From positions 578 to 64,577 of the forward strand of contig NZ_CDDF01000003.1 of assembly GCF_000819865.1 (NCBI RefSeq): 64,000 nucleotides of DNA, read 5' to 3'. Made by a program: the position numbers and the translations under genes. Under the pieces are notes generated by a model that searched no databases, was not told the origin of the DNA, and saw nothing but the letters and a program-made list of their open reading frames with translations. This DNA comes from Aeromonas eucrenophila. GTDB lineage: Bacteria > Pseudomonadota > Gammaproteobacteria > Enterobacterales > Aeromonadaceae. The first letter of the stretch is position 1. Each line of letters begins with the position of its first letter. Shown here one piece after another: positions 1 through 10,310 of the stretch.

Positions 1-37
1 TAGAGGCAGTAGAGGCAGTATCAGGATTACTTAAAAG

Positions 38-67
38 AAAAGCCGGGACAAGCCCGGCTTTTTCTTT
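38..67 (-). terminator. Rho-independent terminator of the alpha operon
   Basis: A 10-bp perfect stem (38-47 with 53-62, loop 48-52) lies just after the rplQ stop codon. Read on the minus strand it is followed by a T-rich run. It ends the rpsM-rplQ transcript. Confidence 0.85.
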
Positions 68-68
68 A

Positions 69-464
<396 letters not shown>

Positions 465-495
465 CTAACTAAATCTGTGAAACCCGTAATCTGGA

Positions 496-1485
496 TTACT
501 CGTCAGCGATGCTGGCGGGCGGCCAGTTCTCAAGGCGCATGCCAAGAGACAGACCACGGGAGGCCAACACGTCCTTGATCTCAGTCAGGGACTTCTTACC
601 GAGGTTAGGAGTTTTAAGCAACTCAACTTCGGTACGCTGTACCAGATCACCAATATAGTGGATTGCTTCTGCCTTCAGACAGTTCGCAGAACGAACTGTC
701 AGCTCCAAATCATCGACAGGACGTAGCAGAATCGGATCAAACTCGGGTTTCTCTTCTTTCTTCTCAGGCACGCTGACATCGCGCAGATCCACGAAGGCTT
801 CCAGTTGTTCGGCCAGAATAGTGGCAGAACGACGGATGGCTTCTTCAGGATCCAGAGTACCATTGGTCTCCATGTCGATAACCAGCTTGTCCAAGTCGGT
901 GCGCTGTTCTACACGTGCCGCTTCAACATTGTAGGCAATGCGAACGATGGGGCTGAACGCGGAGTCCAGCAGCAGGCGACCAATAGGACGCTCTTCATCA
1001 TCGTTGTGAACACGAGCAGAAGCAGGCACATAACCACGACCGCGCTGAACTTTCAGGCGCATGCTGATTTCAGCATTGGCACCAGTCAGGTGGCAGATTA
1101 CGTGCTCCGGGTTTACGATCTCGACTTCATCACCGTGAGTGATATCACCAGCGGTAACGGGGCCTGTTCCAGACTTGGTCAGGGACAGAGTTACCTCGTC
1201 CTTGCCTTCCAGCTTCACAGCGATACCTTTCAGGTTAAGCAGGATTTCCAGTATGTCTTCCTGTACACCTTCTTTGCTGCTGTACTCGTGCAGTACTCCG
1301 TCGATCTCGACTTCAGTAACCGCACAACCGGGCATAGATGACAGCAAAATACGACGCAGGGCATTACCCAGCGTGTGACCAAAGCCACGTTCAAGCGGCT
1401 CGAGAGTCACTTTTGCGTGAGTCGGGCTAACTTGCTCGATGTCAACCAGCCGCGGTTTAAGAAAATCTGTTACAGAACCCAGCAT
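496..1485 (-). CDS. rpoA: DNA-directed RNA polymerase subunit alpha
   Basis: Alpha subunit; a dimer nucleates assembly of the core RNA polymerase, and the C-terminal domain contacts UP elements and activators. It has 329 residues, as in E. coli. The N-terminal assembly domain covers about residues 1-235, followed by a charged linker ([12 protein letters not shown]). The helix-hairpin-helix C-terminal domain carries the DNA-binding motif [10 protein letters not shown] (the 265-determinant arginine) and [12 protein letters not shown]. It sits between rpsD and rplQ in the alpha operon, the usual proteobacterial order. Confidence 0.99.
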
Positions 1486-1510
1486 TGTGTCCTCTCTTTA
1501 GAAGCTAGCT

Positions 1511-2131
1511 TTACTTGGAGTAAAGCTCGACGATCAGCTGTTCGTTAATGTCGGCAGACAGGTCGGAACGCTCTGGCAGGCGCTTGAAGGCACCTTCCAT
1601 CTTAGCAGTGTCAACCTCTACCCAAGTCGGCTTCTCGCGCTGACCAGCAACTTCCAGGGAAGCTTTGATACGCGCTTGCTTCTTAGCCTTCTCACGAACG
1701 CAGATCACGTCCTCAGGGGATACCTGGAAAGAAGGAACATTCACAACGCGGCCGTTTACCATGATGGCCTTGTGGCTCACCAGCTGACGAGATTCAGCAC
1801 GGGTAGCGCCGAAGCCCATACGGTAGACGACGTTGTCCAGACGACCTTCCAGCAGCTGCAACAGGTTCTCACCGGTGTTACCCTTTTGACGGGCAGCGTC
1901 GCGGTAGTAGTTGCGGAACTGTTTTTCCAATACGCCGTAGATACGACGTACTTTTTGTTTCTCGCGCAGTTGCACACCGTAGTCGGACAGACGCGCTTTA
2001 CGCGCACCGTGTTGACCAGGAACGGTGTCAATCTTGCACTTAGAATCAATCGCACGAACACCAGACTTCAGGAAGAGGTCGGTGCCCTCACGACGGCTAA
2101 GCTTAAGCTTAGGACCGATATATCTTGCCAT
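1511..2131 (-). CDS. rpsD: 30S ribosomal protein S4
   Basis: Primary 16S rRNA-binding assembly protein. In E. coli it is also the translational repressor of the alpha operon. It has 206 residues; the S4 RNA-binding fold is visible at about residues 94-155 ([15 protein letters not shown], then [10 protein letters not shown]). It lies between rpsK and rpoA. The conserved S4-responsive leader upstream of rpsM in this window suggests that the autogenous circuit is kept. Confidence 0.98.
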   Translation of the reverse strand: MARYIGPKLKLSRREGTDLFLKSGVRAIDSKCKIDTVPGQHGARKARLSDYGVQLREKQKVRRIYGVLEKQFRNYYRDAARQKGNTGENLLQLLEGRLDNVVYRMGFGATRAESRQLVSHKAIMVNGRVVNVPSFQVSPEDVICVREKAKKQARIKASLEVAGQREKPTWVEVDTAKMEGAFKRLPERSDLSADINEQLIVELYSK

Positions 2132-2170
2132 CTTCTTTCTCCAACAATCCTAGACCAAGTAGCTACAGCG

Positions 2171-2560
2171 TTATACGCGGCGCTTCTTGGGAGGACGACA
2201 ACCGTTGTGCGGGATCGGAGTCACATCAGTAATATTAGTGATGCGGAAACCAGCCGCGTTCAGAGCGCGGATGGAAGACTCACGACCGGGACCCGGACCT
2301 TTAACCATGACTTCCAGGTTCTTCACGCCGTATTCTTTGGCGATCTCACCAGCACGCTCAGCAGCTACCTGGGCAGCAAACGGAGTGGACTTACGGGAAC
2401 CACGGAAACCGGAACCACCAGAGGTAGCCCAAGACAGAGCATTGCCCTGACGGTCAGTAATGGTCACGATTGTGTTGTTGAAAGATGCATGAACGTGCGC
2501 AATACCGTCGCTCACTTGCTTTTTAACGCGCTTGCGAGCACGAGTCGGAGTTTTAGCCAT
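2171..2560 (-). CDS. rpsK: 30S ribosomal protein S11
   Basis: Platform protein of the small subunit, near the mRNA exit and the E site. The 129-residue length equals the E. coli protein. Family motifs include [19 protein letters not shown] and the C-terminal [18 protein letters not shown], trimmed here to its key part. It is 14 bp downstream of rpsM and upstream of rpsD in the alpha operon. Confidence 0.98.
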   Translation of the reverse strand: MAKTPTRARKRVKKQVSDGIAHVHASFNNTIVTITDRQGNALSWATSGGSGFRGSRKSTPFAAQVAAERAGEIAKEYGVKNLEVMVKGPGPGRESSIRALNAAGFRITNITDVTPIPHNGCRPPKKRRV

Positions 2561-2574
2561 TTTCTACCTTCCCG

Positions 2575-2931
2575 TTACTTCTTGATAGCCTTGCGCGGAC
2601 CCTTACGGGTACGAGCGTTGGTCTTGGTACGTTGACCACGAACAGGCAGGCTACGACGGTGACGCAAACCACGGTAGCAACCCAGATCCATCAAGCGTTT
2701 GATGTTCATGGAAATCTGACGACGCAAGTCACCTTCAACGGTGAATTTACCTACTTGCTCGCGCAGACTTTCGATCTGAGCTTCGTCCAAGTCTTTAATT
2801 TTCACATTCTCAGCAATACCGGCTGCGGCACAGATGGCCTTGGAGCGGGTACGACCGACGCCATAAATCGCAGTCAACGCAATGACTGCATGCTTATGGT
2901 CAGGAATGTTAATGCCAGCGATACGGGCCAC
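2575..2931 (-). CDS. rpsM: 30S ribosomal protein S13
   Basis: Head protein of the 30S subunit that bridges to the 50S subunit and contacts P-site tRNA. It has 118 residues, as in E. coli, with the basic tail [20 protein letters not shown]. The start is a GTG (2929-2931) preceded by GTAGGAGTG. The E. coli gene also starts with GTG, inside the S4-binding pseudoknot. First gene of the alpha operon. Confidence 0.98.
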   Translation of the reverse strand: MARIAGINIPDHKHAVIALTAIYGVGRTRSKAICAAAGIAENVKIKDLDEAQIESLREQVGKFTVEGDLRRQISMNIKRLMDLGCYRGLRHRRSLPVRGQRTKTNARTRKGPRKAIKK

Positions 2932-3000
2932 TGTTCACTCCTACGTAGAGTAGATAACGACCACCACAAAGCCCGTGAGCGGATACGTGGCGGTCAACCA
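2930..3000 (-). promoter_or_regulatory. Alpha-operon leader with S4-responsive ribosome binding site
   Basis: On the minus strand the leader contains GGGCTTTG (around 2968-2975) and then GTAGGAGTG next to the GTG start of rpsM. These blocks match the E. coli alpha-operon pseudoknot that S4 binds to block rpsM translation. The match is by memory of the E. coli leader; the full pseudoknot pairing was not computed. Confidence 0.65.
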
Positions 3001-3024
3001 ATACACAACAAAAGTTGGCTGGCT

Positions 3025-3053
3025 ATATTAGCCAGCACAACTATTTGTTGCAA
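3025..3053 (-). promoter_or_regulatory. Sigma-70 promoter of the alpha operon
   Basis: Minus-strand -35 TTGCAA (3048-3053), 17-bp spacer and -10 TAATAT (3025-3030). It lies between rpmJ and rpsM, so the alpha operon can be transcribed apart from spc. The -10 box lies inside an 8-bp perfect dyad, GCTGGCTA/TAGCCAGC (3018-3036). Confidence 0.6.
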
Positions 3054-3070
3054 GTACTAACCGTAAAAAA

Positions 3071-3184
3071 TTAGCCTTGGCGCTGTTTATGCTTTGGCTC
3101 GCTGCAAATCACACGCACCACACCGTGACGCTTGATGATTTTGCAGTTACGGCAGATTGCCTTAACGGAAGCACGAACTTTCAT
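3071..3184 (-). CDS. rpmJ: 50S ribosomal protein L36
   Basis: Tiny large-subunit protein of 37 residues with a zinc ribbon. It starts [15 protein letters not shown] and ends PKHKQRQG. The four zinc ligands are present (Cys11, Cys14, Cys27, His32), so this is the zinc-dependent C+ form rather than the paralogue made under zinc starvation. It is the last gene of the spc operon, 27 bp after secY. Confidence 0.96.
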   Translation of the reverse strand: MKVRASVKAICRNCKIIKRHGVVRVICSEPKHKQRQG

Positions 3185-3211
3185 TGCTTAACTCCGTAAC
3201 TACGCCGACCT

Positions 3212-4540
3212 TTAGCGGCCGTAGCCCTTCAGGTTGGCCTTCCTCAGGACGTCACCATATTGATGAGACATCATATGGGTTTGTACCTGAGCCATGAAGT
3301 CCATGATAACTACCACGATAATCAGCAGCGAAGTGCCACCGAAGTAGAACTGTACGTTCCAGGCAGTCATCAAGAACTGGGGTACCAGACAGATAAAGGT
3401 GATATAGAGCGCACCTGCCAATGTCAGGCGAGTCATAACCTTATCGATGTAACGTGCTGTCTGCTCGCCCGGGCGGATCCCCGGGATAAAGGCTCCACTC
3501 TTCTTCAGATTATCTGCTGTCTCGCGGGGGTTAAACACCAGCGCGGTATAGAAGAAGCAGAAGAAGATAATGGCTGCTGCATAGAGCATCTCATACAAGG
3601 GCTGACCCGGCTGCAGGACCATAGAGACCTGTTGCAGCACGTCGGCTACCTTGCCCTCGCCCTGACCAAACCAAGAGGTGATGGTCCCTGGGAAGAGGAT
3701 GATGCTGGATGCGAAAATCGCAGGAATCACACCGGCCATATTCACTTTCAATGGCAGGTGTGTGCTTTGCGCGGCGAATACCTGGCGGCCTTGTTGACGC
3801 TTGGCGTAGTTAACGACGATACGACGCTGACCACGTTCCACGAACACCACAAAGTAAGTCACTGCGAAAACAATCAAGCCCAGCAACAACAACAGCAGGA
3901 TGTGCAATTCCCCTTGACGTGCCTGTTCGGCCGTAGCGCCAATGGCATGAGGCAGACCAGCAACGATACCCGTGAAGATAATCAACGAGATGCCATTACC
4001 AATCCCACGCTCGGTAATCTGCTCACCCAACCACATCAAGAACATGGTACCGGTGACCAGACTCACAACGGCCGTGAAATAGAAGCCCAAACCCGGATGA
4101 CTCACGAGTCCTTGCATCATATTCGGCAGACCGGTTGCAATACCAATGGCCTGGAAAGTTCCCAAAACCAGCGTGCCCCAACGGGTATATTGGCTAATCT
4201 TGCGACGGCCTGATTCACCTTCTTTCTTGAGTTCAGCAAGAGCGGGGTGAACCACAGTCAGCAGCTGGATAATGATCGATGCCGAAATGTACGGCATGAT
4301 CCCCAACGCAAGAATAGAAGCACGCGAGAGTGCACCACCACTGAACATGTTAAACATCTCAATGATGGTGCCCTTCTGTTGTTGGAACAACTCGGCCAGT
4401 ACGGCGGCGTCAATACCAGGAATCGGCACATAAGAGCCTGCACGGAAAACGATAATCGCCCCGAGAACGAAGAGCAGACGGCTCTTCAATTCACTCAGAC
4501 CACCCTGTGCTTTAACATCCAATCCTGGTTTCTTAGCCAT
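3212..4540 (-). CDS. secY: Protein translocase subunit SecY
   Basis: Channel-forming subunit of the SecYEG translocon in the inner membrane. It has 442 residues (443 in E. coli) and the ten-helix pattern. Recognisable family segments are the periplasmic plug region after [13 protein letters not shown], the cytoplasmic loop with [20 protein letters not shown] and the [20 protein letters not shown] region. It lies between rplO and rpmJ at the end of the spc operon, the conserved location, which couples translocon supply to ribosome synthesis. Confidence 0.99.
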   Translation of the reverse strand: MAKKPGLDVKAQGGLSELKSRLLFVLGAIIVFRAGSYVPIPGIDAAVLAELFQQQKGTIIEMFNMFSGGALSRASILALGIMPYISASIIIQLLTVVHPALAELKKEGESGRRKISQYTRWGTLVLGTFQAIGIATGLPNMMQGLVSHPGLGFYFTAVVSLVTGTMFLMWLGEQITERGIGNGISLIIFTGIVAGLPHAIGATAEQARQGELHILLLLLLGLIVFAVTYFVVFVERGQRRIVVNYAKRQQGRQVFAAQSTHLPLKVNMAGVIPAIFASSIILFPGTITSWFGQGEGKVADVLQQVSMVLQPGQPLYEMLYAAAIIFFCFFYTALVFNPRETADNLKKSGAFIPGIRPGEQTARYIDKVMTRLTLAGALYITFICLVPQFLMTAWNVQFYFGGTSLLIIVVVIMDFMAQVQTHMMSHQYGDVLRKANLKGYGR

Positions 4541-4548
4541 TGTACTGA

Positions 4549-4986
4549 TTATTCCTCGATTTTACCGCCAGCGGCCTCGATGGCTGCGCGTGCACCTTTG
4601 GTGACGGACAGACCACGAACGGTCACAGCACGGTCAATGTTGCCAGACAGAACAACTTTAGCGAAAACGATGTTCTTAGTAACAACACCGGCTTGCTTCA
4701 GAGTGCTCAAATCGACCACATCACCTTCTACCAGGGCGATTTCGTTCAGGCGGACTTCGGCAGAAACCAAAGACTTGCGAGAGAAGAAACCGAACTTCGG
4801 CAGACGGATTTTCAAAGGCATCTGGCCGCCTTCGAAACCGTTGCGGACTTTGCCGCCACCGGAACGAGAGGTTTGGCCTTTAACACCACGACCACCAGTC
4901 TTGCCCAGACCAGAACCGATACCACGGCCCGGACGGTGCTTAACAGACTTGGAACCTGGGGCCGGAGACAGAGTGTTCAGACGCAT
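4549..4986 (-). CDS. rplO: 50S ribosomal protein L15
   Basis: Large-subunit protein acting in late assembly of the 50S particle. It has 145 residues, against 144 in E. coli. The family-typical glycine/arginine-rich N-terminus follows [13 protein letters not shown], with [19 protein letters not shown] visible. It begins 2 bp after the end of rpmD and ends 8 bp before secY. Confidence 0.98.
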   Translation of the reverse strand: MRLNTLSPAPGSKSVKHRPGRGIGSGLGKTGGRGVKGQTSRSGGGKVRNGFEGGQMPLKIRLPKFGFFSRKSLVSAEVRLNEIALVEGDVVDLSTLKQAGVVTKNIVFAKVVLSGNIDRAVTVRGLSVTKGARAAIEAAGGKIEE

Positions 4987-4988
4987 GC

Positions 4989-5168
4989 TTAGCCCTCCAC
5001 CTTAACCATGTAATAAACCTGGTTGATCATACCGCGTACGCAAGGAGTATCCTCCAGCTCGACGGTGTGACCAATGCGACGCAGACCCAGACCACGCAGA
5101 GTCGCCTTGTGCTTTGGCAGACGGCCGATAGAGCTGCGAGTTTGAGTTACTTTTACAGTGTTAGCCAT
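4989..5168 (-). CDS. rpmD: 50S ribosomal protein L30
   Basis: Small large-subunit protein of 59 residues, beginning [20 protein letters not shown] and ending [11 protein letters not shown]. Length and position between rpsE and rplO are as in E. coli. The start ATG is at 5166-5168 and the TAA stop at 4989-4991, giving near-contiguous packing with both neighbours. Confidence 0.97.
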   Translation of the reverse strand: MANTVKVTQTRSSIGRLPKHKATLRGLGLRRIGHTVELEDTPCVRGMINQVYYMVKVEG

Positions 5169-5174
5169 GTCGCA

Positions 5175-5675
5175 TTACCCCAGAATTTCTTCAACGCGCA
5201 GACCACGCTTGGCAGCGATCTGGGCCGGGGATTGACCCTGTACCAGAGCGTCGACAGTTGCGCGAACAACGTTGATTGGGTTGGTGGAACCGTAGGTCTT
5301 AGCCAGCACGTTGTGGATACCAGCAACTTCCAGCACGGCACGCATAGCGCCGCCTGCAATGATACCAGTACCTTGTGAGGCCGGCTTCATGAACACGGTG
5401 GAGCCAGAGTGAACACCGCGCACCGGGTGGTGCAGAGTGCCATTGTTCAGCTCAACTTTGTTCAGGTTACGCTTAGCCTGTTCCATTGCCTTTTGAATGG
5501 CAGCTGGAACTTCACGGGCTTTACCGTAACCGTAACCTACACGGCCGTTACCATCACCCACCACGGTCAACGCGGTGAAGGACATGATACGACCACCTTT
5601 AACAGTTTTCGAAACACGGTTGACTGCAATCAGCTTTTCTTGCAGTTCGCCGGCTTGAGATTCGACTTTAGCCAT
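5175..5675 (-). CDS. rpsE: 30S ribosomal protein S5
   Basis: Small-subunit protein at the mRNA entry site, important for decoding fidelity and helicase activity. It has 166 residues, as in E. coli. The N-terminal double-stranded RNA-binding domain includes [20 protein letters not shown]; the region around [12 protein letters not shown] is conserved. Spectinomycin-resistance substitutions in other bacteria fall near the KTVKGG loop, and no lesion is seen there. In the spc operon between rplR and rpmD. Confidence 0.98.
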   Translation of the reverse strand: MAKVESQAGELQEKLIAVNRVSKTVKGGRIMSFTALTVVGDGNGRVGYGYGKAREVPAAIQKAMEQAKRNLNKVELNNGTLHHPVRGVHSGSTVFMKPASQGTGIIAGGAMRAVLEVAGIHNVLAKTYGSTNPINVVRATVDALVQGQSPAQIAAKRGLRVEEILG

Positions 5676-5689
5676 CTTCGACTCCTAGC

Positions 5690-6043
5690 TTAGAACTGAA
5701 GACCAGCGTCACGAGCAGCGGTAGCCAGAGCGGCTACACGACCGTGATACTTGAAACCGGAACGATCGAAAGATACGTTCTGAACGCCTTTGGCAATAGC
5801 TCGCTCAGCGATGGCTTTACCTACTGCGGTAGCTGCATCAGCATTACCGGTAGACTTGAGCGCTTCACTGATGGCTTTCTCTACTGTAGAAGCAGAGGCC
5901 AGAACTTCGGAACCGTTGGCTGCGATAACCTGCGCGTAGATATGACGCGGGGTACGGTGAACAACCAGACGGGTGGCTCCCAGTTCCTGCATCTTCTTCC
6001 GAGCACGAGTAGCACGACGGAGACGAGCTGCTTTCTTGTCCAT
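5690..6043 (-). CDS. rplR: 50S ribosomal protein L18
   Basis: 5S rRNA-binding protein of the central protuberance; with L5 and L25 it anchors 5S rRNA. The length of 117 residues matches E. coli. Typical segments are the basic N-terminus ([17 protein letters not shown]), [15 protein letters not shown] and the C-terminal [16 protein letters not shown]. In the spc operon between rplF and rpsE. Confidence 0.98.
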   Translation of the reverse strand: MDKKAARLRRATRARKKMQELGATRLVVHRTPRHIYAQVIAANGSEVLASASTVEKAISEALKSTGNADAATAVGKAIAERAIAKGVQNVSFDRSGFKYHGRVAALATAARDAGLQF

Positions 6044-6052
6044 AGTGTTACC

Positions 6053-6586
6053 TTACTTCTTCTTAGCTTCTTTAGTACGCACTTGCTCGTTGGCATAGCG
6101 TACACCCTTGCCCTTGTAGGGCTCCGGAGCGCGGTAAGAACGGATGTCGGCGGCGACTTGGCCAACCAGCTGCTTGTCCACACCACGGAGAACGATCTCA
6201 GTAGCAGTCGGGCATTCAGCGGTGACACCAGCCGGCAGCGCATGCTCTACCGGGTGAGAGAAGCCCAGGGCCAGCGCGACAGCATTGCCCTTGATGGAGG
6301 CTTTGTAACCTACACCAACCAGCTGCAGCTTACGCTCGAAGCCTTGGGTAACACCGATTACCATGTTGTTGACCAATGCACGGGCAGTACCGGCCTGAGC
6401 GTCAGCACCAGCGATGCCGTCGCGCGGGGCGAACTTCAGTACATTGTCTTCTTTGGTCACTTCTACACCGGCGTGGATGGAACTAACCAGAGAACCTTTA
6501 CCACCTTTGATGGACAGTTCCTGACCGTTCAGAGTCACCTCTACGCCAGCAGGAATAGTGACGGGTGCCTTAGCAACGCGAGACAT
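6053..6586 (-). CDS. rplF: 50S ribosomal protein L6
   Basis: Large-subunit protein near the factor-binding site, built from two repeated folds. It has 177 residues, as in E. coli. The C-terminal motif [20 protein letters not shown] is the L6 signature region. It is in the spc operon between rpsH and rplR, with a good GGAGG Shine-Dalgarno before the ATG at 6584-6586. Confidence 0.98.
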   Translation of the reverse strand: MSRVAKAPVTIPAGVEVTLNGQELSIKGGKGSLVSSIHAGVEVTKEDNVLKFAPRDGIAGADAQAGTARALVNNMVIGVTQGFERKLQLVGVGYKASIKGNAVALALGFSHPVEHALPAGVTAECPTATEIVLRGVDKQLVGQVAADIRSYRAPEPYKGKGVRYANEQVRTKEAKKK

Positions 6587-6600
6587 TTCCGACCTCCTAA

Positions 6601-6993
6601 TTAAGCGACGTAGCAGATGATCTCACCACCCATGCTTGCCTTGCGGGCAGCACGGTCGGTCATCACACCTTTAGACGTGGACACGATAGCAACACCGAGA
6701 CCGCCCATAACTTTCGGCAGATCAGTAGTGCGCTTGTAAATACGCAGGCCGGGACGGCTCACGCGTTGGATCAGTTCTACAACCGGCTTGCCCTGGAAAT
6801 ATTTCAGTTCAATTTCCAGCTCCGGCTTCACATCACCTGCTACGGAGTAGCCAGCGATGTAACCTTCTTCTTTCAGCACTTTGGCAATTGCCACTTTCAG
6901 CTTGGAAGAAGGCATGGAAACCGCAACTTTGCTCGCCGCCTGACCGTTACGGATGCGGGTCAGCATATCCGCGATCGGATCTTGCATGCTCAT
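6601..6993 (-). CDS. rpsH: 30S ribosomal protein S8
   Basis: Primary 16S rRNA-binding protein of the 30S platform. In E. coli it represses the spc operon by binding near the start of rplE. It has 130 residues with [18 protein letters not shown] at the start and the C-terminal signature [20 protein letters not shown]. It lies between rpsN and rplF. Confidence 0.98.
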   Translation of the reverse strand: MSMQDPIADMLTRIRNGQAASKVAVSMPSSKLKVAIAKVLKEEGYIAGYSVAGDVKPELEIELKYFQGKPVVELIQRVSRPGLRIYKRTTDLPKVMGGLGVAIVSTSKGVMTDRAARKASMGGEIICYVA

Positions 6994-7012
6994 AGTCTAA
7001 CTCCCGAGATTC

Positions 7013-7318
7013 TTACCAAGAGGCCTTTTTGAGGCCTGGAATTTCGCCCTTCATGGCATGCTCACGCACCTTGATGCGAGACAGACCAAACTTGCGCAGG
7101 AAACCGTGCGGACGACCAGTAATATTGCAACGGTTACGCTGGCGGGACGGACTGGAATCACGGGGCAGCTGTTGCAGTTGCAAGACAGCATCCCAACGCG
7201 CTTCTTCAGAAGCGTTCATATCAACGATGATAGCTTTCAGCTCGGTTCGCTTAGTGGCGAACTTGGCTACCAGCTTCGCACGCTTTGCTTCACGTGCTTT
7301 CATGGATGTTTTAGCCAT
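7013..7318 (-). CDS. rpsN: 30S ribosomal protein S14
   Basis: Small-subunit head protein of 101 residues, the long zinc-free type typical of gammaproteobacteria (no CxxC pairs). The start at 7316-7318 gives [16 protein letters not shown]; the reading frame stays open further upstream into rplE, but that stretch is not S14-like. The signature [20 protein letters not shown] is intact. In the spc operon between rplE and rpsH. Confidence 0.97.
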   Translation of the reverse strand: MAKTSMKAREAKRAKLVAKFATKRTELKAIIVDMNASEEARWDAVLQLQQLPRDSSPSRQRNRCNITGRPHGFLRKFGLSRIKVREHAMKGEIPGLKKASW

Positions 7319-7328
7319 AACCCTAACC

Positions 7329-7868
7329 TTACTTGCGGAATGGGAAGTTAAAGGCAGCCAGCAGAGCACGGCCTTCTTCGTCGGTATTCGCGGAAGTGGT
7401 GATGGTGATATCCAGACCACGGACGCGATCGACCTTGTCATAGTCGATTTCCGGGAAGATGATTTGCTCACGCACGCCCATGGAGTAGTTACCACGGCCA
7501 TCGAACGCCTTGGCGTTCAGACCACGGAAGTCACGGATACGCGGTACGGAGATGCAAATCAGCCGTTCCAGGAACTCCCACATACGCTCGCCACGCAGGG
7601 TTACTTTACAACCTATCGGGTAGCCTTCACGAATCTTGAAGCCCGCAACAGATTTGCGTGCTTTGGTGATCAGCGGCTTCTGACCGGAAATGGCAGCCAT
7701 ATCGGCAGCAGCATTTTCCAGCAATTTCTTGTCAGAAATCGCCTCACCAACACCCATGTTCAGGGTGATTTTCTCGATCCGAGGGACTTGCATGATAGTC
7801 TTGTAACCGAACTGCTTGGACAGTTCATTTACTACATCGGATTTGTAGTAATCATGCAGTTTCGCCAT
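7329..7868 (-). CDS. rplE: 50S ribosomal protein L5
   Basis: 5S rRNA-binding protein that contacts P-site tRNA. It has 179 residues, as in E. coli, with [20 protein letters not shown] at the N-terminus and the signature region [12 protein letters not shown]. In E. coli the rplX-rplE junction is the S8 repressor target; the 13-bp junction here was not folded. Confidence 0.98.
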
Positions 7869-7881
7869 CGTTAAACTCCAA

Positions 7882-8199
7882 TTACTTCACAAGTTCGCCG
7901 GTGGATTTGAAGAAACGGACTTTCTTGCCGTCTTCAACCCGGAAACCAACGCGGTCAGCTTTGCCAGTGGCAGAGTTGAACAGCGCTACGTTAGATACAT
8001 CAATGGGGGCTTCTTTGGTGACGATACCGCCAGCCTGACCCAATGCGGGTACCGGCTTCTGGTGTTTCTTCACCTGGTTGAGACCTTCCACGATAACCTT
8101 ACCTTTTGCAATCAGGACTTGAGTGACTTTGCCACGCTTGCCCTTGTCTTTGCCGGTAAGAACAATCACTTCGTCTTCGCGACGGATTTTAGCTGCCAT
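7882..8199 (-). CDS. rplX: 50S ribosomal protein L24
   Basis: Early 50S assembly-initiator protein with a KOW motif near the N-terminus ([19 protein letters not shown]). It has 105 residues against 104 in E. coli. Second gene of the spc operon, 11 bp after rplN. Confidence 0.98.
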
Positions 8200-8210
8200 C
8201 GTTCGACTCC

Positions 8211-8579
8211 TTACAGTACTTCGGGTGCCAGGGACACAATCTTCATGAACTTCTCATTACGGAGTTCACGGGTCACCGGGCCAAAAATACGAGTACCGAT
8301 TGGCTGTTGGTTGTTGTTAAGCAACACAGCCGCATTGTTGTCGAAACGGATGACAGAGCCGTCCGGACGACGAACGCCTTTACGGGTGCGTACGACCACC
8401 GCGTTATACACATCACCTTTCTTCACTTTACCGCGAGGAATGGCTTCCTTGATGGAAACCTTGATGATGTCGCCGATGCCGGCATAACGGCGGTGCGAAC
8501 CACCCAGAACCTTAATACACATTACACTGCGAGCGCCGGAGTTGTCGGCAACACCCAGCATACTTTGCATCTGGATCAT
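8211..8579 (-). CDS. rplN: 50S ribosomal protein L14
   Basis: Large-subunit protein that forms part of bridge B8 and is the target of the silencing factor RsfS. It has 122 residues beginning [20 protein letters not shown]. The conserved [20 protein letters not shown] block is seen in the middle. First gene of the spc operon; its own promoter is at about 8646-8651. Confidence 0.98.
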
Positions 8580-8645
8580 CTTAGTGCTCCGCTTTGTTTA
8601 CTTCTTATCCCTTTGGGGGATCTGGCTGCCTTCAAAAGGCGCGAA

Positions 8646-8651
8646 ACTATA
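8646..8651 (-). promoter_or_regulatory. spc operon promoter, -10 box
   Basis: Minus-strand TATAGT within GTGTTATAGTTTCGCGCC, very like the E. coli spc promoter core (GTGTTATAATGCCGCGCC, from memory). No good -35 hexamer is found at 16-18 bp, so other contacts may contribute. It lies between the rpsQ terminator and rplN. Confidence 0.5.
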
Positions 8652-8676
8652 ACACAGCTATTTTCGAAAAGGTAGC

Positions 8677-8710
8677 CTAAAAAACAAACGGCCCCGATAA
8701 GGGGCCGTTT
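8677..8710 (-). terminator. Terminator at the end of the S10 operon
   Basis: A 10-bp perfect stem AAACGGCCCC/GGGGCCGTTT (8686-8695 with 8701-8710), followed on the minus strand by GTTTTTTAGG. It lies directly after rpsQ and separates the S10 and spc transcripts. Confidence 0.85.
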
Positions 8711-8727
8711 GGGCAAAAAAGAACCGA

Positions 8728-8976
8728 TTAGGCCTTTTCTACGACAGCAACCAGGGTCCAGGACTTGGTCTTGGACAGCGGGCGGCATTCGCGGATTTCC
8801 ACGAGGTCACCAGCTTTACACTCGTTGTTTTCGTCATGTACGTGCAGCTTGGTAGTACGCTTGATGATCTTACCGTAGATCGGGTGCTTTACCTTGCGCT
8901 CGATAGCGACGGTGATGGACTTGTCCATCTTGTCGCTAATCACACGACCTTGCAGAGTACGGATTTTATCAGTCAT
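8728..8976 (-). CDS. rpsQ: 30S ribosomal protein S17
   Basis: Primary 16S rRNA-binding protein with an OB fold. It has 82 residues, about the E. coli length, and includes [20 protein letters not shown] and the C-terminal [14 protein letters not shown]. Last gene of the S10 operon. Its ATG overlaps the rpmC stop by one base, a sign of translational coupling. Confidence 0.98.
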   Translation of the reverse strand: MTDKIRTLQGRVISDKMDKSITVAIERKVKHPIYGKIIKRTTKLHVHDENNECKAGDLVEIRECRPLSKTKSWTLVAVVEKA

Positions 8977-9167
8977 TACGCACCTGCCTTCTCTGTCAGT
9001 ACAGTCTTGATACGTGCGACGTCACGACGCACTTGTTTCAGAGTGTGAGTCTGAGCCAGCTGACCGGTGGAAGCTTGCATGCGCATGTTGAATTGCTCAC
9101 GCAGCAGACCCAGCAGTTCCTGGTTCAGTTCATCGACGCTCTTTTGACGCAGATCTTGGGCTTTCAT
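8976..9167 (-). CDS. rpmC: 50S ribosomal protein L29
   Basis: Small protein at the polypeptide exit, part of the docking site for trigger factor and SRP. It has 63 residues, [20 protein letters not shown] to EKAGA. The ATG at 9165-9167 is chosen over an adjacent upstream GTG because it matches the family N-terminus. Its first base is shared with the last base of the rplP stop. Confidence 0.97.
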   Translation of the reverse strand: MKAQDLRQKSVDELNQELLGLLREQFNMRMQASTGQLAQTHTLKQVRRDVARIKTVLTEKAGA

Positions 9168-9580
9168 CACATCACCGTCTTAATTACGAAAGTGGTCTGA
9201 ACGGACAGCTTGGCAGCAGCCAGGGCGAAGGCTTCACGAGCCAGAGCCTCAGGAACACCATCCATCTCGTACAGAACCTTGCCAGGTTGAATCGGGCATA
9301 CCCAGTATTCGACGTTACCCTTACCTTTACCCATACGAACTTCGAGGGGCTTTTCGGTAATCGGTTTGTCCGGGAACACACGGATCCAGATTTTACCTTG
9401 ACGCTTAACGTGACGGGTCATGGCACGACGAGCTGCTTCGATTTGACGAGCAGTCAGTTGACCACGAGATGTCGCCTTCAGGCCAAAGGTACCGAAGGAT
9501 ACTTCGTTACCAGAGTTGGCCAGACCGCGGTTACGACCCTTATGGGTCTTGCGGAATTTAGTACGCTTAGGTTGCAACAT
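9167..9580 (-). CDS. rplP: 50S ribosomal protein L16
   Basis: Large-subunit protein near the A site, needed for peptidyl-transferase activity. It has 137 residues, with [19 protein letters not shown] at the start and the signature [13 protein letters not shown]. In E. coli a conserved Arg81 is hydroxylated by RoxA; the equivalent arginine in the EVRMGKGKG stretch is present. In the S10 operon between rpsC and rpmC. Confidence 0.98.
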   Translation of the reverse strand: MLQPKRTKFRKTHKGRNRGLANSGNEVSFGTFGLKATSRGQLTARQIEAARRAMTRHVKRQGKIWIRVFPDKPITEKPLEVRMGKGKGNVEYWVCPIQPGKVLYEMDGVPEALAREAFALAAAKLSVQTTFVIKTVM

Positions 9581-9593
9581 TTACCGAATCTCC

Positions 9594-10307
9594 TTACTTA
9601 GCAGCGCGGCGCTTGTTGTCACGCTTGGGCTTTGCAGGAGCTTGCTCTTGAGCAGCGGCAGCATTGACTGCAGCCAGACCGCCCAGAACTTCGCCCTTGA
9701 AGATCCAAACTTTGACGCCGATCACACCGTAAGTGGTGTGGGCTTCAGAAGTTGCGTAGTCGATGTCGGCACGCAGGGTGTGCAACGGCACACGACCTTC
9801 ACGGTACCATTCGGTACGCGCGATTTCAGCGCCGCCCAGACGACCGGACACTTCCACTTTGATGCCCTTGGCACCCAGGCGCATGGCGTTTTGTACGGCG
9901 CGCTTCATAGCACGACGGAACATAACGCGACGTTCCAGCTGGGAAGTGATGCTGTCGGCAACGAGTTTGCCATCCAGCTCCGGCTTGCGGACTTCGGAAA
10001 TGTTGATCTGAGCAGGCACGCCAGCAATTACGGCGACGGCTTTGCGCAGTTTCTCAACGTCTTCGCCTTTCTTGCCGATCACGACACCCGGACGAGCGGT
10101 GTGAATAGTCACACGGATGCTCTTGGCCGGACGCTCGATGGTGATCTTGGACAAGGAAGCGTTTTTCAGCTCCTTGGTCAGGAACTGGCGTACTTGGAAA
10201 TCGCTGTACAGGTTGTCAGCGAAGTCTTTGGTGTTCGCGAACCAGGTAGAATTCCAAGGCTTGGTAATACCCAGGCGAATGCCATTAGGATGTACTTTCT
10301 GACCCAT
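9594..10307 (-). CDS. rpsC: 30S ribosomal protein S3
   Basis: Head protein at the mRNA entry pore with two KH-type domains. It has 237 residues, slightly longer than the E. coli 233 owing to an Ala/Gln/Lys-rich C-terminal tail ([21 protein letters not shown] region). The KH-loop region is [16 protein letters not shown]. In the S10 operon between rplV and rplP. Confidence 0.98.
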   Translation of the reverse strand: MGQKVHPNGIRLGITKPWNSTWFANTKDFADNLYSDFQVRQFLTKELKNASLSKITIERPAKSIRVTIHTARPGVVIGKKGEDVEKLRKAVAVIAGVPAQINISEVRKPELDGKLVADSITSQLERRVMFRRAMKRAVQNAMRLGAKGIKVEVSGRLGGAEIARTEWYREGRVPLHTLRADIDYATSEAHTTYGVIGVKVWIFKGEVLGGLAAVNAAAAQEQAPAKPKRDNKRRAAK

Positions 10308-10310
10308 TGC

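Noticed and set aside
1..20. Short direct repeat TAGAGGCAG at the window edge
   Set aside because: Two 9-10 bp units at the end of the window cannot be interpreted without the flank.
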